DNA from: Multifurca ochricompacta
Lineage: Eukaryota; Basidiomycota; Agaricomycetes; Russulales; Russulaceae
Direction of reading: 5' to 3'
NCBI GenBank assembly: GCA_022496185.1
Contig: WTXG01000306.1
Coordinates: forward strand, 1 to 39,758
DNA length: 39,758 nucleotides
How positions within the stretch are numbered: position 1 is the stretch's first letter; each line of letters begins with the position of its first letter. The translations under genes and the position numbers were made by a program. The notes beneath the pieces are model-generated. The model did not search any database and was not told the origin of the DNA. It saw nothing but the letters and a program-made list of their open reading frames with translations. This document shows positions 39,520 to 39,758 of the stretch, one piece after another.

Positions 39520-39758
39520 CTCCTCTACGGATACCTCGGCCGCTCCGCCCAAACCTCCATCTCCCCCATCCCATCCGATCTTTCCGGCCAGTCTCAACTC
39601 GCCCTCTGCCCCCTCCTGCTTTCATATGCATGCCACTTGGTTGCCTCGTTTCCCTTACCCCTTTAAGTTGCCTCTTTATTGTCTTGTCTCGCTGCGCAAC
39701 ACCACAAATCTCCCTGACACTTTCTCTATGCCCTTGTTCTTGTCCTTGCTTTCAACTT
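39520..39758 (+). promoter_or_regulatory. CT-rich tract, possible promoter of a gene beyond the window
   Basis: There are long pyrimidine-rich stretches on the plus strand (CCTCTTTATTGTCTTGTCTC, CCCTTGTTCTTGTCCTTGCT). Such tracts often precede plus-strand transcription starts in filamentous basidiomycetes. No start codon or gene is visible in the window. Confidence 0.3.

Noticed and set aside
39334..39666. 110-codon plus-strand frame
   Set aside because: It spans the duplicated host block and CT-rich DNA, lacks a recognisable domain and starts at a poor codon.

Overview
The window looks like repeat-dense chromosome from a filamentous basidiomycete, probably an Agaricomycete (mushroom). The basis is chromodomain gypsy and Ty1/copia retrotransposons, short 49-56 nt GT-AG introns with CTAAC-type branch sites, CT-rich promoter DNA, and one broken Crinkler-type gene with a C-terminal protein kinase domain. 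I cannot name the species. Roughly 35 kb is nested mobile elements. The only host gene I can support is at 36438-39116, and it is a pseudogene.

Layout. (1) 1-6486: old minus-strand gypsy chromovirus Gy-A1, cut by the window start, with a solo LTR (4592-5177) in its gag. Gy-A1 sits in the 3' LTR of a copia element. (2) 6487-21177: minus-strand copia element. Its 3' LTR also carries a 477-bp hAT-type MITE (6569-7045). Its pol is split by a young intact-ended gypsy, Gy-A2 (9801-17024, 5-bp TSD ATTTG, LTRs differing at one position). Its 5' LTR holds a solo LTR (20300-20814). (3) 21178-26163: a host block also present at about 39395-39510, a poly(A)-tailed non-LTR gag-like remnant, a 1.4-kb hAT element (21364-22766) and four solo LTRs. 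(4) 26159-31835: gypsy Gy-B, complete with LTRs and TSD CTTAC but lacking protease and reverse transcriptase. (5) 31836-35331: solo LTRs nested in each other and a second 1.4-kb hAT element with perfect 8-bp TSDs (33893-35323). (6) 35332-39758: single-copy-looking host DNA with the Crinkler-kinase pseudogene.

Strongest observation. Nine LTR copies from a copia group and an unrelated-looking LTR family (copia 5' and 3' LTRs, solo LTRs at 20300, 24310, 24921, 25630, 32019, 31925 and 33164) share one architecture. Thirty-four nt after the first T of the TATA box a short exon-like segment starts and is followed by a canonical 49-56 nt GT-AG intron and a second exon-like segment. A few tens of nt downstream in the same LTR the two exon segments occur again, joined exactly as splicing would join them. 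The two copies co-vary between subfamilies. The LTRs therefore appear to carry an unspliced R region followed by a copy of the spliced 5' transcript end.

Other points. All three gypsy elements and one solo LTR have an 11-nt motif at the same TATA distance that is complementary to the primer-binding site (Tf1/sushi-type self-priming). The copia element appears to use an initiator-tRNA-Met anticodon-arm fragment. All three gypsy elements encode an unrecognised post-pol ORF, which in Gy-B ends in tandem CCHC zinc knuckles. Sequence decay is dominated by CpG transitions.
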